The position numbers and the translations under genes were made by a program. The notes beneath the pieces are model-generated. The model saw nothing but the letters and a program-made list of their open reading frames with translations, had not been told where the DNA came from and did not search any database. A DNA stretch of 5,757 nt from Acidimicrobiales bacterium (GTDB lineage: Bacteria; Actinomycetota; Acidimicrobiia; Acidimicrobiales; SZUA-35). This document shows, piece by piece, positions 5,342-5,757 of this stretch. The first letter of the stretch is position 1. Each line of letters opens with the position of its first letter. The stretch is taken from assembly GCA_024641625.1 (NCBI GenBank), contig JAHECQ010000260.1, positions 1 through 5,757 on the forward strand, read 5' to 3'.

Positions 5342-5757
5342 ATGTCCGCTTCCTTCGAATTCACCAACCCCGGTCATTTCGTGGCCGGCGCCGTCGGCGA
5401 GCCAGGCCAACGCGTGTTCTATCTCCAGGCCTCCCAGGACGGAGACCTCGTGTCGCTGAAGATGGAAAAGCAGCAGGTGCTGGCCCTGTCCCAGTTCCTG
5501 GGTTCGGTGCTCGACGACCTCCCGGCACCGACCGGGCAGCTCCCTGCGGCCGAACTCATGCAACCGATCGAGCCCATGTGGGTCGTCGGACAGATTGCGG
5601 TGGGAATCGACGAGGCCGAGAGTCGGGTCGTTCTCGTGCTCGAGGAAATGGTGCTCGAGGACGAAGACGAGGAGGAGGAGTTGAGTGAGCTCGACGCCGA
5701 CTTCTTCGAGGACATCAGCATGGGAGCCCGGCTCCGTATCCACATCACTTCCGCCCA
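5342..5757 (+). CDS. DUF3090 family protein, 3' end cut by window edge
   Basis: The gene starts at ATG 5342, three bases after the phosphomutase stop, and 138 codons are visible before the window ends, still open. The N-terminus (FEFTNPGHFVAGAVGEPGQR, 5-24) and the segment VFYLQASQDGDLVSLKMEKQQ (start about 25) match the actinobacterial DUF3090 family (TIGR03847). A second conserved part, MWVVGQIAVGIDE (79-91), precedes a strongly acidic run at 101-124 (mostly Glu/Asp). The family normally ends in a Cys-rich, probably metal-binding motif, which would lie outside this window and cannot be checked. No biochemical function is established. Close spacing means it is almost certainly co-transcribed with the phosphomutase. 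Confidence 0.9.
   Translation, partial: MSASFEFTNPGHFVAGAVGEPGQRVFYLQASQDGDLVSLKMEKQQVLALSQFLGSVLDDLPAPTGQLPAAELMQPIEPMWVVGQIAVGIDEAESRVVLVLEEMVLEDEDEEEELSELDADFFEDISMGARLRIHITSA

Noticed and set aside
4574..5743. Long minus-strand open frame (389 codons) opposite the phosphomutase and DUF3090 genes
   Set aside because: His/Gly/Arg/Glu-rich with no motif, and opposite two well-supported genes.

Overview
The window is a compact, GC-rich chromosomal stretch with six protein genes, almost no free space, and no RNA gene, CRISPR array or insertion sequence that I can see. The gene set points to a high-GC actinobacterium. It has a LytR-CpsA-Psr cell-wall ligase of Gram-positive type, a mycobacterial-type UdgB uracil-DNA glycosylase, an FrhB-like (coenzyme F420 hydrogenase/dehydrogenase beta subunit) iron-sulfur flavoprotein, and the start of the actinobacterial phosphomutase/DUF3090 gene pair. 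An Acidimicrobiia-like lineage is my guess from this mix and the style of the proteins; the sequence alone does not prove it.

Layout. Positions 19-93 hold five tandem copies of a 15-bp unit, and the last one contains the stop codon of the LCP gene (87-1541, minus). A 65-bp gap separates that gene from a divergent DNA-3-methyladenine glycosylase I gene, tag (1607-2227, plus). The tag gene collides tail-to-tail, with a 20-bp overlap, with a leftward cluster read in the order udgB (4563-3790), a small Cys-rich lipoprotein (3779-3468) and an FrhB-like oxidoreductase (about 3374-2208). A 43-bp gap divides udgB from a second divergent unit: a histidine-phosphatase-fold putative phosphomutase (4607-5338) followed after 3 bp by a DUF3090 gene (5342 onward) that is cut by the window edge.

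Functional reading. Two base-excision repair enzymes, one for alkylated bases and one for deaminated bases, lie on either side of an uncharacterised FrhB-like redox protein. UdgB and the FrhB-like protein both carry Fe-S clusters and appear co-transcribed with a small secreted lipoprotein. At the right edge, the phosphomutase plus DUF3090 pair are two of three members of a conserved actinobacterial trio of unknown pathway; the third, a PI3/4-kinase-like protein (SCO1664 family), would be expected just beyond the window. This trio is the best candidate for an undescribed system here.

Expression signals. Each of the four divergent gene starts has a TANNNT -10-like hexamer only 6-9 nt upstream of the start codon and mostly lacks a good Shine-Dalgarno sequence. 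That pattern fits leaderless or near-leaderless transcripts, which are common in actinobacteria. The long open frames antisense to the LCP, FrhB and UdgB genes are codon-bias shadows and are not annotated.
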